64,000 nt of DNA from Paramacrobiotus metropolitanus (GCF_019649055.1 NW_026570319.1:310001-374000), one strand, 5' to 3'. Positions 33,190 through 45,990 are shown, counted from the stretch's first letter. Notes: generated by a model from the letters alone, not told the origin. A program made the numbers and translations.

Positions 33190-34538
33190 CCGAAACGGGA
33201 GATCCGTTAAAGAATTATGTTAAGAGCTGTTCTCCAGGACAGCCGATAACATTGTCCAAGCCAACGTCGTTTTTTACGACAACAGCGCTACATTAGTCGC
33301 AGCCTACCGTGATACCTTGAAAATCTATGACAACATTCACTTCGACAGCGCCCCGTTCGCAACTGATCCGCAACAAACTGTGGAAGCTATCAACAACTTC
33401 CTGCTCCAGCATTCATCAGTTAATGTTAATGATATTTTGCCGCGACAAACAGTCAGATGATGCTCGAGAAAGCGATTTAGTTTTACTATCGACCATCAAC
33501 TTGGGGGGGATCGACCGAGCGTGGGATTTTCCTTTTGATCCGGAATCCACGTGCCACCGAATGTCTTATTGTGCAGACGGCACACAGCGGCATATACCTT
33601 TTTTGAATTCGGAGATGGATTACTATCGCATTTGCAATGTTGACGCGCAGAAACAAAAATTATCGCCACACGATCGGAAAGTGTTGATACTGGACGTCAG
33701 CGGGAAAAACTACCGTGCTATGTTTTTACTACGAGTACCGGAAGAGAGTCCAGACGGTCTCCGACAGCTGGAAGGCAGTTTAAATGCCAGTGCTCTGATC
33801 GAATGGAGAGAGAAGAGCCTCGTGTCTGATATCATGGTCGCTTTGCCGAAATTCCGCATTTCCACCAGCACCAGCACCGATTTGATAGGACACCGGTTCC
33901 CCAGGTTCTGCAAGATTTAACAATCCGAATTGTTGAATCCTGGGGAATCAGGATCTCGATTGAATAATTAATTACTGACAATAATAATTAACCACAATCG
34001 CTAATTAATCATTGCTGGTTCTGGAATCAAATTACTAACGCGTGCTGAAATATAAATACTTATCTTGCTACGGTGACTGCTACCGTGCTTTTCGCATCGG
34101 AGGCTGGGGCGTTTGAATTTTTATACACTCCCGGCGAGGCTTATACGGTCGAGTATTCTTAGAAATACAGATGGCAGGCAGATTGGAAATGACGAGGAAG
34201 GCAGGTATTGAATTGCAAAAACAAGGGTACATATTGTAACTGGATTTCGCTTGGATTTCCTTCTCGTAGTAAAAAAACGTAGAACAAGTGTCTAATTAAT
34301 AACTATATAATATGCATACGCAGCGTATTTGTGATTCCTACGCAACTTAAACTTTTCAGATGTCGATGAATATGGAATCAGGGCGGCAACTGTCACAATT
34401 TCCCGAAATACATACACGTGCAATTACTTTCCAGCTTTCGAAGCGAATCGGCCATTTTTGCTGGTCATCTGGGATAGCAGTGCTGAATTTCCGCTTTTCA
34501 TACGAAGGATCGCGGATCCCAGTCCTAAGCACACTTGA
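33190..34538 (+). pseudogene. Serpin pseudogene, paralogue of the 17-19 kb serpin
   Basis: The first ~70 residues are missing. From 33225 the sequence encodes ELFSRTADNIVQANVVFYD and QTVEAINNFLLQHSS, then changes frame near 33440 to ESDLVLLSTINLGG, WDFPFDP and VALPKFRISTSTSTDLI. At about 33885 homology stops; an unrelated ~300-bp AT-rich segment with a hairpin (TTCCCCAGG...CCTGGGGAA) replaces the end of exon 1. The last exon survives at 34360-34538 after an ACTTTTCAG acceptor (VDEYGIRAATVTIS, FEANRPFLLVIWD, PLFIRRIADPS) and is exactly as long as in the intact gene (179 bp). The 3' flank is also shared, so this is a DNA duplication and not a retrocopy. Confidence 0.85.
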
Positions 34539-37485
34539 TAAACTCGCCGCTGCAGTTAATAGACGGCACGATAATGGCTCCAGAGCGACAAGAAAAAGCC
34601 AAAGAATTCTGAAGACATCACAGAAAGTTGTGCGTGTATTACTACGAGAACTTAATTTTAAATAATTATTATGTTTAATTCCCATTTAAAAAGTTCTTGG
34701 ATTTCTACCATTTTTGCTCTCTTTGTACAGCTTTTGTACAGCAGTACACAGCGTATGCGAAGGTATACGTATACAGCGATAAATGAATCTACAACGCTTT
34801 GTTTGCAGCGATAAATGAATTGTCTTCATTATGTAATAAATATAATTATATCGCAACGGCATAAAAAAAACATAAAATTACGTTCTTTTGGTAACCACGA
34901 TAGCTTTTATTGCTAGTATCGAACCACATATTTGGCAACAGTGTAGAGCTTTTTGAAATGCCAGTAATTTATATTTCGTGCAATTTTATTAAATTGATTA
35001 ACAGGTTTAATGAAATTCAGAATTATTAACTAGCGTTTATACCTTTCATATGTCTCGCTTCTGTGAGATTGTATATTCTTAGCAGACAACAGCGGAAGTG
35101 GGCCGTAACGCATAGAGTTCCAGATTTTAACAGAAGCTAGCTTGATGGATTTAGCTGTCCGTTACCAGTGAGATAAAAAAGAATGCAGCATTGTCACTAG
35201 CATAAAGACGCTGTTGTAAAGTTGGCAATTTTAAAACTGCTGTAAGTCAGCGATACCAACGTAGCAGTTTAACGCGGTAGCGCAAAGAGGGCCGCTGCTA
35301 CACGCTCCATGCGCTCACTGCCAGTATATTTCATAATAATCGTGAGTATATTCGGACCATTACAGCAGCTTATCCAGTGGCTATCTGAAGAGTAAGAATT
35401 TACATCGTTGTTAAAATCTGCCGGTATTTCTTGGAGGCTCCTTTTTCGGCATTGAGGAAAAAATCACGATGACTTCGCCCGATCTTCTGGCATTGTCGTT
35501 GCAACAGATCGACAAATTCCAGAAAACTGTAGCGAAAAATCAGTTAATAACCACCACATGGAACCATTTTACTTCCACGTTGATTTGTCAGCAGCGGTTT
35601 TAATAAATCGATGCATGAGATTAATCTTCTTGTTGGCAACTTATTATGCATCCTGCGCACGCTGACGATGGGAGCGTGCGCGGGATACATCATTAACTGC
35701 AGACAAGAAACCTGGACGTACTGGAATCACAGGTGGCAGGAAGAATCAGGCAGAGTCGTTAATGTTGTGTCTGTCAGGCTCCGCAGTACTGATCACGCAG
35801 TATTAGCGTCTTTTATGTAACGAGAAATATCGCTAACGGACTGAATTATTACAATCGTGCTTAATAAATTGTGTTAAGTGTACCAACAGGTTGGCTGATC
35901 GTCTATATAACTCAAGCGAAGGATGTTGCTCTTATCGGAGCACTGATTAGATTATGACCGGTGTTTTTACACGGTATGGATGTGTACCGCTAATTCGGAA
36001 TTAATATTATTTATAGTTAACATTAAGTACTATTGTATCAATAATCGATTTCTATTGAAATTAATAAGAAAGATCTCGATTAGTTACTATTACTTATTGC
36101 TATACGGCACACGTTCACTATTGTGCATACATACATGGCTCATTACTTTAATATTAATTACTAATAACGTGCGGCATTTTACGTACAGAGTACTCGTACT
36201 GTTAATGATGATTAGGCTTGGCTTCAAAACTCCATCATACCACGTACAGCCCTTTTACCGGTTGCACAAGCCAGAACGCGCGAAAACAGAACAACAACCG
36301 TAAATGCCGGCCAGCTGCTTATTGCTAGCAGCGGCTTACCGGAAACAATCTGTCCGTTGTTTAAAGGCAGAGAGATTTCTGAAGGACGTCGTTCTGCGTA
36401 GTCAATAGTCAGGAAAAACTCCAAATTTTAGAAAAGAGAAATTTCCTCAAATCCACACTAAAACCAACAAATTTCGGTCATCGAATGTACGAAAGACATC
36501 TTGATCGAAATTTTCTCAGACAGGGAACAGATTAAATACACAGAAAATTCTCAAAGAAATGCTGCGCTGAAAAGGCATGCGACAGGTGCATGCTGCTCTG
36601 ATTCTGGCTATCGTTGTAATGCCGCCACATAACAGACAGTTTATAGCGTAACGATTCGAAACAGGCAGACCAAAACATCGCAAACTCAAATACACGTCCA
36701 AGCTAGCTTGCGAGTAAGTGATAAGATAAGGCCTAGAGCAAATGTCCAAAAGCGAGATAAATGGCCAAAATGGTGGTTCCATCGTCTTGATTTTGCAGTA
36801 TATATGAGCGCTTATTCCATTGCTTACCACCTACATATTTTGTGTTTTCATTTTAATGATGTTGCCGTGCAGGCGATCCATATTTCTCTTATAAAATCTA
36901 TAGTCTTCCGCGCTAACACGGGCTCGCCAGCATTTGGGCATTCCCCAGCCAGCCATTGTGCAATGGCTGCTTTGCACAGTGTACGGATGGGGTATGAAAA
37001 AATGCGGAAGACAGGATACCTGACACTGACAGAATCATGATGTTGCCGGAATAAAGAATTTGGCGAAGTACAGATGTACGGAAAATCAAATGTTGCTGCA
37101 ACAGCGCTATGCACCATCTTGAACATGGAAATATTCTAACAAGGGACACAAAAAGCGATTTAAATGGGTAAGGAAAAGCTTTCTGTACATATTATGTATA
37201 ATAAACTTCTAGAACCTGACGAAAGCGCAATTTTCATTATCATAAAGCCGCTGACACCTGTTATGTATACGGTGGTTGCAGATGTATGCAGATGAAACTA
37301 CAACACACTCTGCAAACGATTGGTTTCCTATGGGACCGACTTTTATTCTTGCTAAATCCGCTGCACAGTTATTCAAGCAACCGTTGGCACAATGCAGAGT
37401 ATATGTTAAAAAGAAAGCAAAGGCCGTTATTGACACCTATGGCAGGGCTGGCACACGTTAAATTTTTCGGGCAGGTGTTTTGACT
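34539..37485. other. Intergenic with repeat fragments
   Basis: No gene recognised. CTCTTATCGGAGCACTGATTAGAT near 35925 recurs at 50375-50400. A family 1 piece lies at 36810-37030 (TTTTGTGTTTTCATTTTAATGATG, GGGCATTCCCCAGCC, GTGTACGGATGGGGTATG). Several frames of 60-110 codons have no protein-like features. Confidence 0.4.
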
Positions 37486-37489
37486 CTTA

Positions 37490-37808
37490 TCCACAGTATT
37501 CCACAGTGTTCTTTACGTATCCTTCATGTATCCTCCAGAAATCTACTTTTTTTAATCATTGCACTGATTGCAGTATCCCACCGTATCTGTGCAGTATCTG
37601 TATCTGTATCTATGCATTCCGAATGTATTCCATTAGGAGGCCTAAGAATATATATGATCCGGGTACTTGACGGATACAGCAAGGATACGTTAAGTTACGT
37701 TGTGATACTGCTTGCCATTGACTCTCAAACCTGTACTCAGCAGGATACATGATGGATACGTGAAGGTACGTAAAAGACCCTGTGAGATACGACAGGATAC
37801 TGTGGTTT
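37490..37808. mobile_element. Imperfect foldback element rich in GTATCC
   Basis: The left arm (CCACAGTATTCCACAGTG, TCTTTACGTATCCTTCATGT) is inverted in the right arm (37735-37808: ACATGATGGATACGTGAAGG ... CAGGATACTGTGG). GTATCC predominates on the left and GGATAC on the right. No ORF, and no clear target duplication. Confidence 0.5.
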
Positions 37809-37989
37809 TCAAAGGTGATACGCATTCAAAAACCAATATGATTCACGTATTGCAAAATGTAAATTATGTTAATGTGGTCATCTTTTTAGCTACCGTATCC
37901 CACAGTGTCCTCCCACAAATTTAACGTGTACGAAGTCGTCCATATCTAGTTATAGCCTATCAACTGCAACCTCTCAACTGCTCGGTACA

Positions 37990-38433
37990 GAGTGTACTTT
38001 GGTTCCTGTACGTGATGGTAAAGCAGTTGTGTGGGATGCTACTTGCTGGGACACTGTAGCTGTATCTCACGTACACGCTAGCTCAATGAAAGCCGGAAGC
38101 GTAGCACAGCTTGCTGAGGACAGCAAGCGCCGGAAATACGCCTTTGTCGAAATTATGGGATATCTCTTATACCCCTTGGCGATCGAGATGTTCGGGACTT
38201 TTGGTACGGCTTTTGCCGAATTGATCCGTTTCGCCGGCCGGAAGATCCGCGAAGTTACCGGGGAACCACGATCTATGGCCTTTTTAAAACAACGTTTTAG
38301 TCTAGCGGTAGTAAGAGGAAATGCGGCAGCAGTGCTGGGCACATTGAATGCACGCCCGAAGATTACGAATGCAGTATTTAATTTCAACGTTAGAAACTTC
38401 GACCAGTATGTACATAGATTCATGTTGATGTAA
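37990..38433 (+). pseudogene. R2-type LINE tail (same subfamily as 23.8-26.1 kb)
   Basis: One frame encodes VPVRDGKAVVWDATCWDTVA, EDSKRRKYAFVEIMGYLLYP, AELIRFAGRKIREVTGEPRS and LAVVRGNAAAVLGTLNARP. It is close to the tail of the LINE at 25545-26138 and uninterrupted. It starts inside the nuclease domain, so it is a strongly 5'-truncated copy. The open frame suggests it is young. Confidence 0.8.
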
Positions 38434-40579
38434 CTATGTTACGAGTCACTCACGACGAAAATCTCGGTGTAAAGTACAGAGTACGGACTATCGAGGTGTC
38501 GGTAGCAAGTGGGCGGAGCGGGCCGGCCGGCATTGTCAAAGTTTAACAAAAAAATTATGTATGGTCAGAAAGAATGAAAACAATCTGAAAATATTGTGAA
38601 AATACTAATTTGTGAAAATACACGTCGCTGAGGTTTAATAAGAAACCCAATAAATCGGTAATTATTTTTGCTTGGATGAGCAATAACGAAAAGCGGCTTT
38701 GAAATGCAAGAGTCAGACGTAGGGATTTTTTTCTGGAATTATAATTATTACTGCGTCTAGACTTTCCACTGTTTACTCCCGTTGGTCAAGTGAAATCTTC
38801 ACTTACGCCAGATCAGCTGCAATATCCTGGTATTTTCTCACGGTGTGTGCATGCTGAGAAACACTGTGCGCTGAATCAATGGTAGGCGGCAGCCTCTGCT
38901 CCGCATCAATGGAAAGGTATTACGTTCGCTACCCTACCCTTGTCAGAATTATAATATGATTTAATGGTAACTTTTGCATTAATCCTGGATATTACATATC
39001 CCAAGTAGTTACAAATATGAAACATTTAGATATGGATTATTAATTATTTCGTAATTCCATATCTAATTGGCTGCCAAATTCTTACCGTGGAGGTTTTAAA
39101 CTGTGGAGGTTTTGAGGTATCTTGATATATACTTTAGAAAAATTTTTTTAACTAGGGCTATGCTGGTCAGCCCGCACTCGCAAAAAGTTTTCTTTCTTGA
39201 TTGATTGTGTGCACACAGTACTGTGTCCCAATAGGGAGAAACTGCGAATTTCAAAAAACGAAATCATTTAAGAAAATGCTCTGCTAAAAATGCATGAAGT
39301 ATTTATATTTTACGATTTATCTGGTGATTGTTATGCCTAGACCGCTTTCGTTCGCTTTCGCAATGTTTACTCACCAATTTTTTTATGTTGTGAAACTTTG
39401 TGCATTGCGTTAACGGCACAAGGCAACTGTGCCATGCACTCCGGAAAATTTTCAGTGGAAATTATTACTGTAAAATAAATTAAATCTGTCTGTAATCTGA
39501 TTTTTGAACGTTCGGTGCACCGGAAGTCGCGCTTCATATCAACCGAGAAAACAATCGCTCGATGACAGTGAACTGGCAAACCAAAACATAAGCCAAAAAC
39601 TAAAGGTACAAGCAAGGTATAGAAGAGATAAATATCTCCTTTAAAAAGATAAAGAACTCCTTTGTAGCGTGGTACAAGTATACAATAAATTCACGTGGAA
39701 CATTGCGAGCCACAGCAGTGAGTAATCGCTTATCACTGAATATGTTTCCATCAATACACTGCTTCGCACAGGAACTCGTATGAAGCCGTAGAGGTTTGTG
39801 TCTCCATTAATTTTTATTATCAGTACCAAACAGGCGATGCGGGTTATTATATTACGAAAATGTACTGGCTTCTTCGAAAGCACGGCACACGGAGTGGATT
39901 CGCCGGCATTAATATTCTGGCATTCCCCATTCCAAACCGCATATACGGCTGATCTGCACGTATAAATAAGGCTGGCGATGTGGCATGAAAAGAATAATAA
40001 AGATGCGGATGACGAAAAATACCTGACCGCATAAATCACTCTACGGTCAGATGGGGTTTTGTCCATCGTTTGTTTAAATGGGAATCGACGGTTGGCCAGC
40101 GGAAATTGCGCTAACAGTCACTTAAATTGCGCTAACGCTATGATCGCTGGATTTCCGCCCATTAGGCCCAAGCTTGTGGGATGTACCGACCTATGCGATT
40201 GCCGGGATCGAAAAAACTATTTGGTTCGGTTTAGCGAAATATAACAATGGCCAATGGGTGGCAGTTTTGTGAGAGTTTCCCGGTATCCTGATCGGCGTCA
40301 CGCTAGGAATTGTTACGGTTTCTCCGGTTCTTCACTATAAAGGGACATTATTGAAGAAACGGGGAAACCGCAATGATATTCACATATTTCAAACACAAGC
40401 TATGTATTGATTTACAAACCATAAAAAAGATAATCATACTAATTCCGGATAATTTTGTCATTCAAGCAGGAAGCAGTCAGTTGCGGCAGGCTTAAGAACA
40501 CAGCAGCTTAACAGACTAACAAATCGCGTGCGCCCAAATTTACCTGGTGCTCCGAGGGGCAAATTTGGGGGCGGGGCTT
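38434..40579. repeat. Dispersed repeat family 1, longest stretch
   Basis: Landmarks: GCTTTGAAATGCAAGAGTCAGACGT (38697), TGCTGAGAAACACTGTGCGCTGA (38850), TTTACGATTTATCTGG (39309), GCACCGGAAGTCGCGCTTC (39517), CTTCGCACAGGAACTCGTA (39760), CTGGCATTCCCCATTCC (39918) and AATGGGAATCGACGG (40078). Other copies keep the same order where present, implying a unit of more than 1 kb. No conserved ORF. Confidence 0.5.
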
Positions 40580-41480
40580 TAATATTGGATTTCACGGTAC
40601 ATGCTGAGTAACCCTGTGCGCTGAAGGTAATTACTCTACGGTTGATATTTGAACAACACCGGGATTCACCGCTGCTCATTCTTTGCGGAGGAGGAAATAC
40701 CGGCAGTTCGATATCCAGTCCAATAAATTATTCATGGAGTGCGATCGTCCCGTGTCAGGGACGTAAAGAGAAAATGTTTACAATGGAAGATTGGGTAGAT
40801 ATTTCCGCTAATCATGCCACCTGCCTGCTCTCTTTCTGTATTTGATTAAGAATTCAAGCTGCCTGTCACCGTTCCTTGTTTCCCATCGGCTCGAATGTCT
40901 AACTCAAGCGTTGTACATGTGTACACTGCCGGTGTACCAGTGGCAAAAATGCTGTCTACTGTGTTGAATTCTTTTAACGATTTTTCCCCGGTCGATCATC
41001 ACTGTGCCACTTTTAATCACAGTTGTCACGGCTGCATCGACTCCAGCGGCATCATAAATGACTTACTTATACTGGCTCTTTATTATGCGTACGTTAGGTT
41101 TGTTATGCGTTACCCAGTAAAGTTATTATACATAAGGTTGTTCATTTAAATCTGCGAAATACTCCGGTAATCAGCCATGGATACAAACGTTTCGGTACCT
41201 TTTGGTCATAGTATCCTAAGCGGTCCATCAAAAGAAGTGCGGATGGCACCGCGGTCAAAAGGAGAGGTCCTGTTTTATGGGATCGAGTCAGCTTTGGAGA
41301 TTATGTGCTGGGCGTTTTCCAAAGTCTGCTCGATAGCTCTGCTCGATAGTTTATCCCGAGTATTAGCTGGAGGAGGATGCCGAATGCCTTTACTACATAC
41401 TGACTCGGGATATAGTACATACAGCCAGCTCCAGCATTTGCGACAACAACAGCACCAGTGATTATTCCATCGGCAGCCCG
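40580..41480 (+). repeat. Paralogous segment with conserved small ORFs (copy 2)
   Basis: Counterpart of 29690-30670. Frames: 40642-40845 (ends TMEDWVDISANHATCLLS and a few more residues), 40895-41149 (SNSSVVHVYTAGVPVAKMLS, LNSFNDFSPVD, LILALYYA) and 41177-41461 (KGEVLFYGIESALEIMCWAF). The start codon and length of the middle frame are similar in both copies. This copy is slightly longer open than the other. No family recognised. Confidence 0.45.
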
Positions 41481-43784
41481 TCTCTCACTCCGTTTGTGTA
41501 TGTAATGCTTTTGAATTATATATGTTGCGCAAACAGAATTTGCGACCATCTACGCCTTTTTTTGTAGCCTCTGCTGCTGTCGGTGCCAAACCAAAACCAA
41601 ACCAAAATTATTTTATTAACCAAAATTATTTTATTAACAGAGCGCACCAAGGATGGACAATGCGTATTAGAAAAAGAGCGCTGTACGTGATGGATGCACA
41701 TCGGCCAGATCCATCTGCATTTCGCCATTCCCCAGAACTCCAAGATGCAGGCGACGGACTGCATCTTAGGGATAGAGTATGAAGAAACTGGATTACTTCC
41801 GAGAGCTTTACCGGAATTTAACTATCGATGGTTTCCAAAATTTTCATCCATCCGACGTTTTGTTTTGGGATTAACATTTTAAGACAACAAATGTGGATGC
41901 GATTGCTGTCGCCCAACGTGAATTTTAAATCATTAGACCAGAAATGTGCATGAGGCGAACATAAATGATCACGCCAGAGTAACTGCTGATTTTTTACAAG
42001 GAATCGTTACTAGTTGCACAGAATTCTGACCACTGAAAAATTTTTAATAGCTGTTTGTTGAGTTGACTAAATATTTTCGAATGCATTTCATAACGGTTTC
42101 GTGTTCCGAAAATTTTATAGTTTTTATCGTATTTTTCGGGTCTTCCGGTCATTTATATGGATTGCGTACCGATCGCTGCAGTATTCTCCATGTTGTGCCA
42201 CATGTCAACAGCTGTTCCAAAATAGATTACATTAAGCAAACTAGTTTGTGCACGAGACTAGAAAAAAATAGCAAGTTTGCTATCATGGAGAATATCGCAG
42301 AGAGAATACTGTGTTTTTGGTGTGCGGTACGCAAATCCATAAATTAATACATGTACTGTGAAAATCTACAAAATGCGGGTGTCAGAACTTAGCGAAAGCA
42401 AACTGAGAGCCATTGCGTGTACTATGTTATTATGAGTGCCCACCGGAAGTCACAATTATCTGGGTAACAACTTCATCCAAATTTAGTTCGTGCACATAAT
42501 TGAGTTACTGATTACGGATTTAGCAAAATGCAGTGTATGTAAAAATGGAAGCAAAGGGCGTGATTGATGATTCCCTATCAGCTGCTCAGTAAGAGCTACA
42601 TGTATAGAAGTACCGGCAGAAACTGGGTGGAGCCGTTGTCAGAGAGAATTAAAAAGTTATGAAGAAATTTTGCAAGTACAAGTCACTAAGTAATAAGAAA
42701 ACCTGTAAATGGATATCTATTTTTGATTAGTTAACCAGTAATTGAGAACTGCTCTAAAATGCATGTGACAATCGTATTTTACTATTTTTTCTGGAATGGT
42801 ACTTATTGTGATTAGACTCCAGACTGTTTCCGCCCGTTCGTCACTATGTTTTCTCCTGATGTTTGCTTGCTGAGAAATACTGTATGTTGAGCGATGCTGG
42901 GGATCAGTGAACTTGTTCGAGGAAGTTATTACCGTCGATGGTTGCAGTTCGCACCCTATTAGCGCACCGGAACGCGGAAGGAGCCCTTTTAGCAAGTCAA
43001 ACGAACTAGTACACGATTGCACGATGAACGATTATTACACGACGAACAGTTTCAAATTGGCAGAAAACAGCATCGACCGCAAAACGTTCACGTGTGATAT
43101 GATCCGCGGTGCATCATTGTCAATAATGCTGCAATGATTCTGAGCAGTTAATTACAGTTTTAAATGCGTTATGTACAGTATATGGGCTATTGAACGATAT
43201 TTGCCGTTGTGATTAATTAAACGACTGTCAATGCATATGCCAGGTCAGCGCTGCGTGTGTTAATATTATTAAATAATAATTCTACTCGCTGTTGTTTTAG
43301 TATCTAAGTATCGAAAAATTCTATTTGGTACCTACCAGTGCGGCCTGTTATGTTATGTGAGCGGGATATTCCCGAAAAAAGTATTTAATAAAATGTATGT
43401 ACAAGCGCGGTGATCCAATTCTTGCGTACAATCATGGGCGAGAAATACTGCAATTTGACAATACTTCATTTACTTCATTTAACATAGTATTTTGTTACAG
43501 GGTTAAAGTTATGCTTGCGATAAATGCAGTGTTGTGGCAGCATTCTAAGCGCCACTGCAGAATAAATGAATAAATATTCGGTCAACTGGTTAAACCGACA
43601 TCTCTTTTCATGCGCAGTTAATCAAAACAGCAGTTCAAAGTATTTTATATATAGTTTAGATATGGCAGTCGGTATGCCAATTCCACTACGTTTATATTTC
43701 GAATTTTGTTGATGTTTCTGCGTGTCAGCGTTGTGCCATGCGAATATCATTGTGTCATGTGAATGTCATGTGAATATCAGCACT
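41481..43784. other. Intergenic with family 1 fragments
   Basis: Family 1 pieces near 41700 and 42700-43140 (TTGCTTGCTGAGAAATACTGTATG, AGCGCACCGGAA). Two back-to-back copies of CCAAAATTATTTTATTAA at about 41602-41638. No gene. Confidence 0.4.
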
Positions 43785-44190
43785 GGACAGTGTTCCGGCA
43801 TATAAGTTTTGACACAGTATGTTTTGCAGCAAGTTTCATAGTTTTCGCAAAATAAAATTTGCTCCTTTACCAATACCCCATCAGTGTTGCGCATGTATTG
43901 ATTTGGAGTATACAGTATACCCCAAACCATTTCATGCACAACGTTGGTTAGGTATACTGTATATATAGTGTATATTCCATTTGAACGGAAGCATGCCACG
44001 GCCACATTCGTCGCTAACAGCCGCGAAGCAATTCTGCACTCGTATATACATGTACGGAACCGCTTCCCGGCCTTCAAGGATTTTCAAACAATTTTGGACA
44101 TCTGCCGGAAGATAAATCCACAAACAGTAACGAGACACAGATCACCGCAAAAATGCGCATTGTGGCAGCACCGTCAGTTGAAATAAGGCG
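43785..44190 (-). pseudogene. Serine protease relic, paralogue of 1245-1893
   Basis: On the minus strand are LPADVQNCLKILEGREAVPY (compare LPPDVQNSLGIRFGREAIPH in the other copy) and, in another frame, MVWGILYTPNQYMRNTDGVL with LVKEQILFCENYETC (compare YTTNHFMHQAGGTL and LVSEHIL). Catalytic residues are not present in one frame. The upstream flank (44190-44430) is also shared with the 1.9-2.2 kb region. Confidence 0.65.
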
Positions 44191-44430
44191 CAACATGGCT
44201 GTCCTGGAATTGGCCATCGTAGTACTAGATATAAACATTTTATTTGGTATGCAAATACGTAATATACTTTCACGACTTTAGTAATATGCTGACGCAACAT
44301 ACAAGATCACGTTTCTACATAAAAGGGATCAACGCGCGCATTATGCAACTCCACTGAACGTGCAATAAAGCACGCGACCTTCTTAAAAAAGCGTGTTACC
44401 GTAACGGTGGGTATGCAGGTCAGAGTATAA

Positions 44431-45515
44431 GTTGTGTAAGATGAGTTAAACTAAAACAGAAAATTCTAACCCCAAAATGAGCCAGCGTGCGGAAACATAC
44501 CCTAGCCAGGAGGTATGGTGTAATTTTAACCGCGGACAATTTCTTAGTACGATAGAAAGCGGATTTGCACGGTTTTGGTTCTACAACGGTAGAAGTGTAA
44601 CTATAAACTTCCGTAACTCGATACTCGGCAAGGAGGACAGCTTTCGCTGGAAGAAACTGCAAACTAAGTTACACCGGTACGAGTACGGGTGTATAACTGT
44701 ACAAGTAGGCGTGATAGTGTGATAATATTATATAGTATCGGTATTCGTACATACATTGCGGTTTCCGTTGTGCGCAGATCAAAGGTAATATGATTTGCTC
44801 ATTTTTGCTGTGAGTTTGATTTTCGTTTTTGATAATTCCGCAACACAAAAGCCAGTTACACAAGGCAGAGTATGTGTAAAAACTGGGCCAAGGACGTGCT
44901 AACTGATTCACCGCTTAGTATGGCATGCAGATATAACGGCAGCAATTGCACCGATGTGGTTAATGTGAAAAGTAAGAAGGAACCTTCTTATGAGAAAAAG
45001 CAATAAAATAATTTCAAGGAAATTTTAAAGTAAGCATAACCTTTGGCTATTAAAAAAACAGAAAGCTGGCATTCGTTAGCAATAATCATGCTTTGAAATT
45101 CAGGCGCGACAGACATACTTTGGTAGTTTTTCTGCATGGTAATTATTGTCTTTCGACTTTTAACCCTCCACGAAATATTTTCTCATGGTGTATGATTACT
45201 TGGAATTTTATGCACCGAGTCGATGGCAGACGGTCCAACCTTTAAGTCAGCAAACGTAATTAAACAGTTATTAATTTCGATGGTCGACCGATCGGCGCAC
45301 CGGAAGTTACGCTTCTATCAACCCATACGGAAAATTATGCGATGAAAGATTGTAGCCAAAAAAGTACAGTAGTGTGACAGCCTAATACACAAGTGAAAAC
45401 ATACTAGCTGTATCGTCCGTCGCGTACGCGTTACAATCTGGGGTATGCTGCACAACTTTCTCGCAGATTATAGTAAATTATGTTTCTGGAAGCAATCTGC
45501 GGCTAGATGGCCGAA
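44431..45515. other. Intergenic, family 1 fragment
   Basis: Repeat family 1 at 45070-45400 (CATGCTTTGAAATTCAGGCGCGACAG, GGCGCACCGGAAGTTACGCTTC). No gene recognised. Confidence 0.4.
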
Positions 45516-45517
45516 AT

Positions 45518-45623
45518 TTATACCTTTATCACCAAAACTTATATCTTTATCACCGAAATGTATGCCTTTATCACTGAAATTTATATCTTTATCACCGAAA
45601 TTTATGCCTTTATCACCGAAATT
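45518..45623. repeat. 21-bp minisatellite, left block
   Basis: About five tandem copies of TATCACCGAAATTTATGCCTT with variants (CCAAAACTTATA, CACTGAAATTTATA). The block is interrupted by a ~270-bp insert and resumes at 45893. Confidence 0.8.
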
Positions 45624-45624
45624 T

Positions 45625-45890
45625 GTATTATTAGAGTAGACTACACTGTGCCCACGACAGCCGCCCATACCGCCGCCCATACCGCCGCCTACCTGGTTGA
45701 GTGAAGCTCAGGCGCAAATATCTTGATCTTCGCCAACAGCGGCGATGGCACAGTGCCTGTGCTAACGTGGATCTCACTCAGTCACTCGGTAGCCAACGGT
45801 TCGATTCCGCTCCATCGCCGTTTTTGCGATTGCCTCACGGAACCGCCCTCTCCGCTGAGATCCCCACGGACAGCCGACTGAGGGCTGACT
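45625..45890 (+). mobile_element. Insert in the minisatellite carrying a tRNA-like sequence
   Basis: The ~266-bp insert has three GCCGCCCATACC-type repeats at 45658-45692 and then a 79-nt tRNA-like sequence (45741-45819). That sequence has a perfect 7-bp acceptor stem (GGCGATG/CATCGCC), a 6-bp D-stem (GCACAG/CTGTGC) and a perfect B-box (GGTTCGATTCC), followed by GTTTTTG. GGATCT in its anticodon region echoes the 8.5 and 31.2 kb copies. It ends CTCTGTAACA, where the minisatellite resumes. The pattern fits a tRNA-derived SINE, though target duplications are masked by the repeat. Confidence 0.5.
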
Positions 45891-45892
45891 CT

Positions 45893-45990
45893 GTAACAAT
45901 ATCTTTATCACCGAAATTTATGCCTTTATCACCGAAATTTATAATATCTTTATCACCAAAATGTATGCCTTTATCACCGAAATTTGAACT
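45893..45990. repeat. 21-bp minisatellite, right block
   Basis: About four to five further copies of the TATCACCGAAATTTATGCCTT unit, same orientation and variants as the left block. Confidence 0.8.

Noticed and set aside
34356-34685. 109-codon minus frame and 101-codon plus frame over the serpin pseudogene last exon
   Set aside because: The correct reading is the third frame on the plus strand, which gives the serpin hinge and C-terminal motifs; these are shadows.
45518-45990. CRISPR-like array
   Set aside because: Repeats are directly adjacent 21-bp minisatellite units without unique spacers, in animal DNA.
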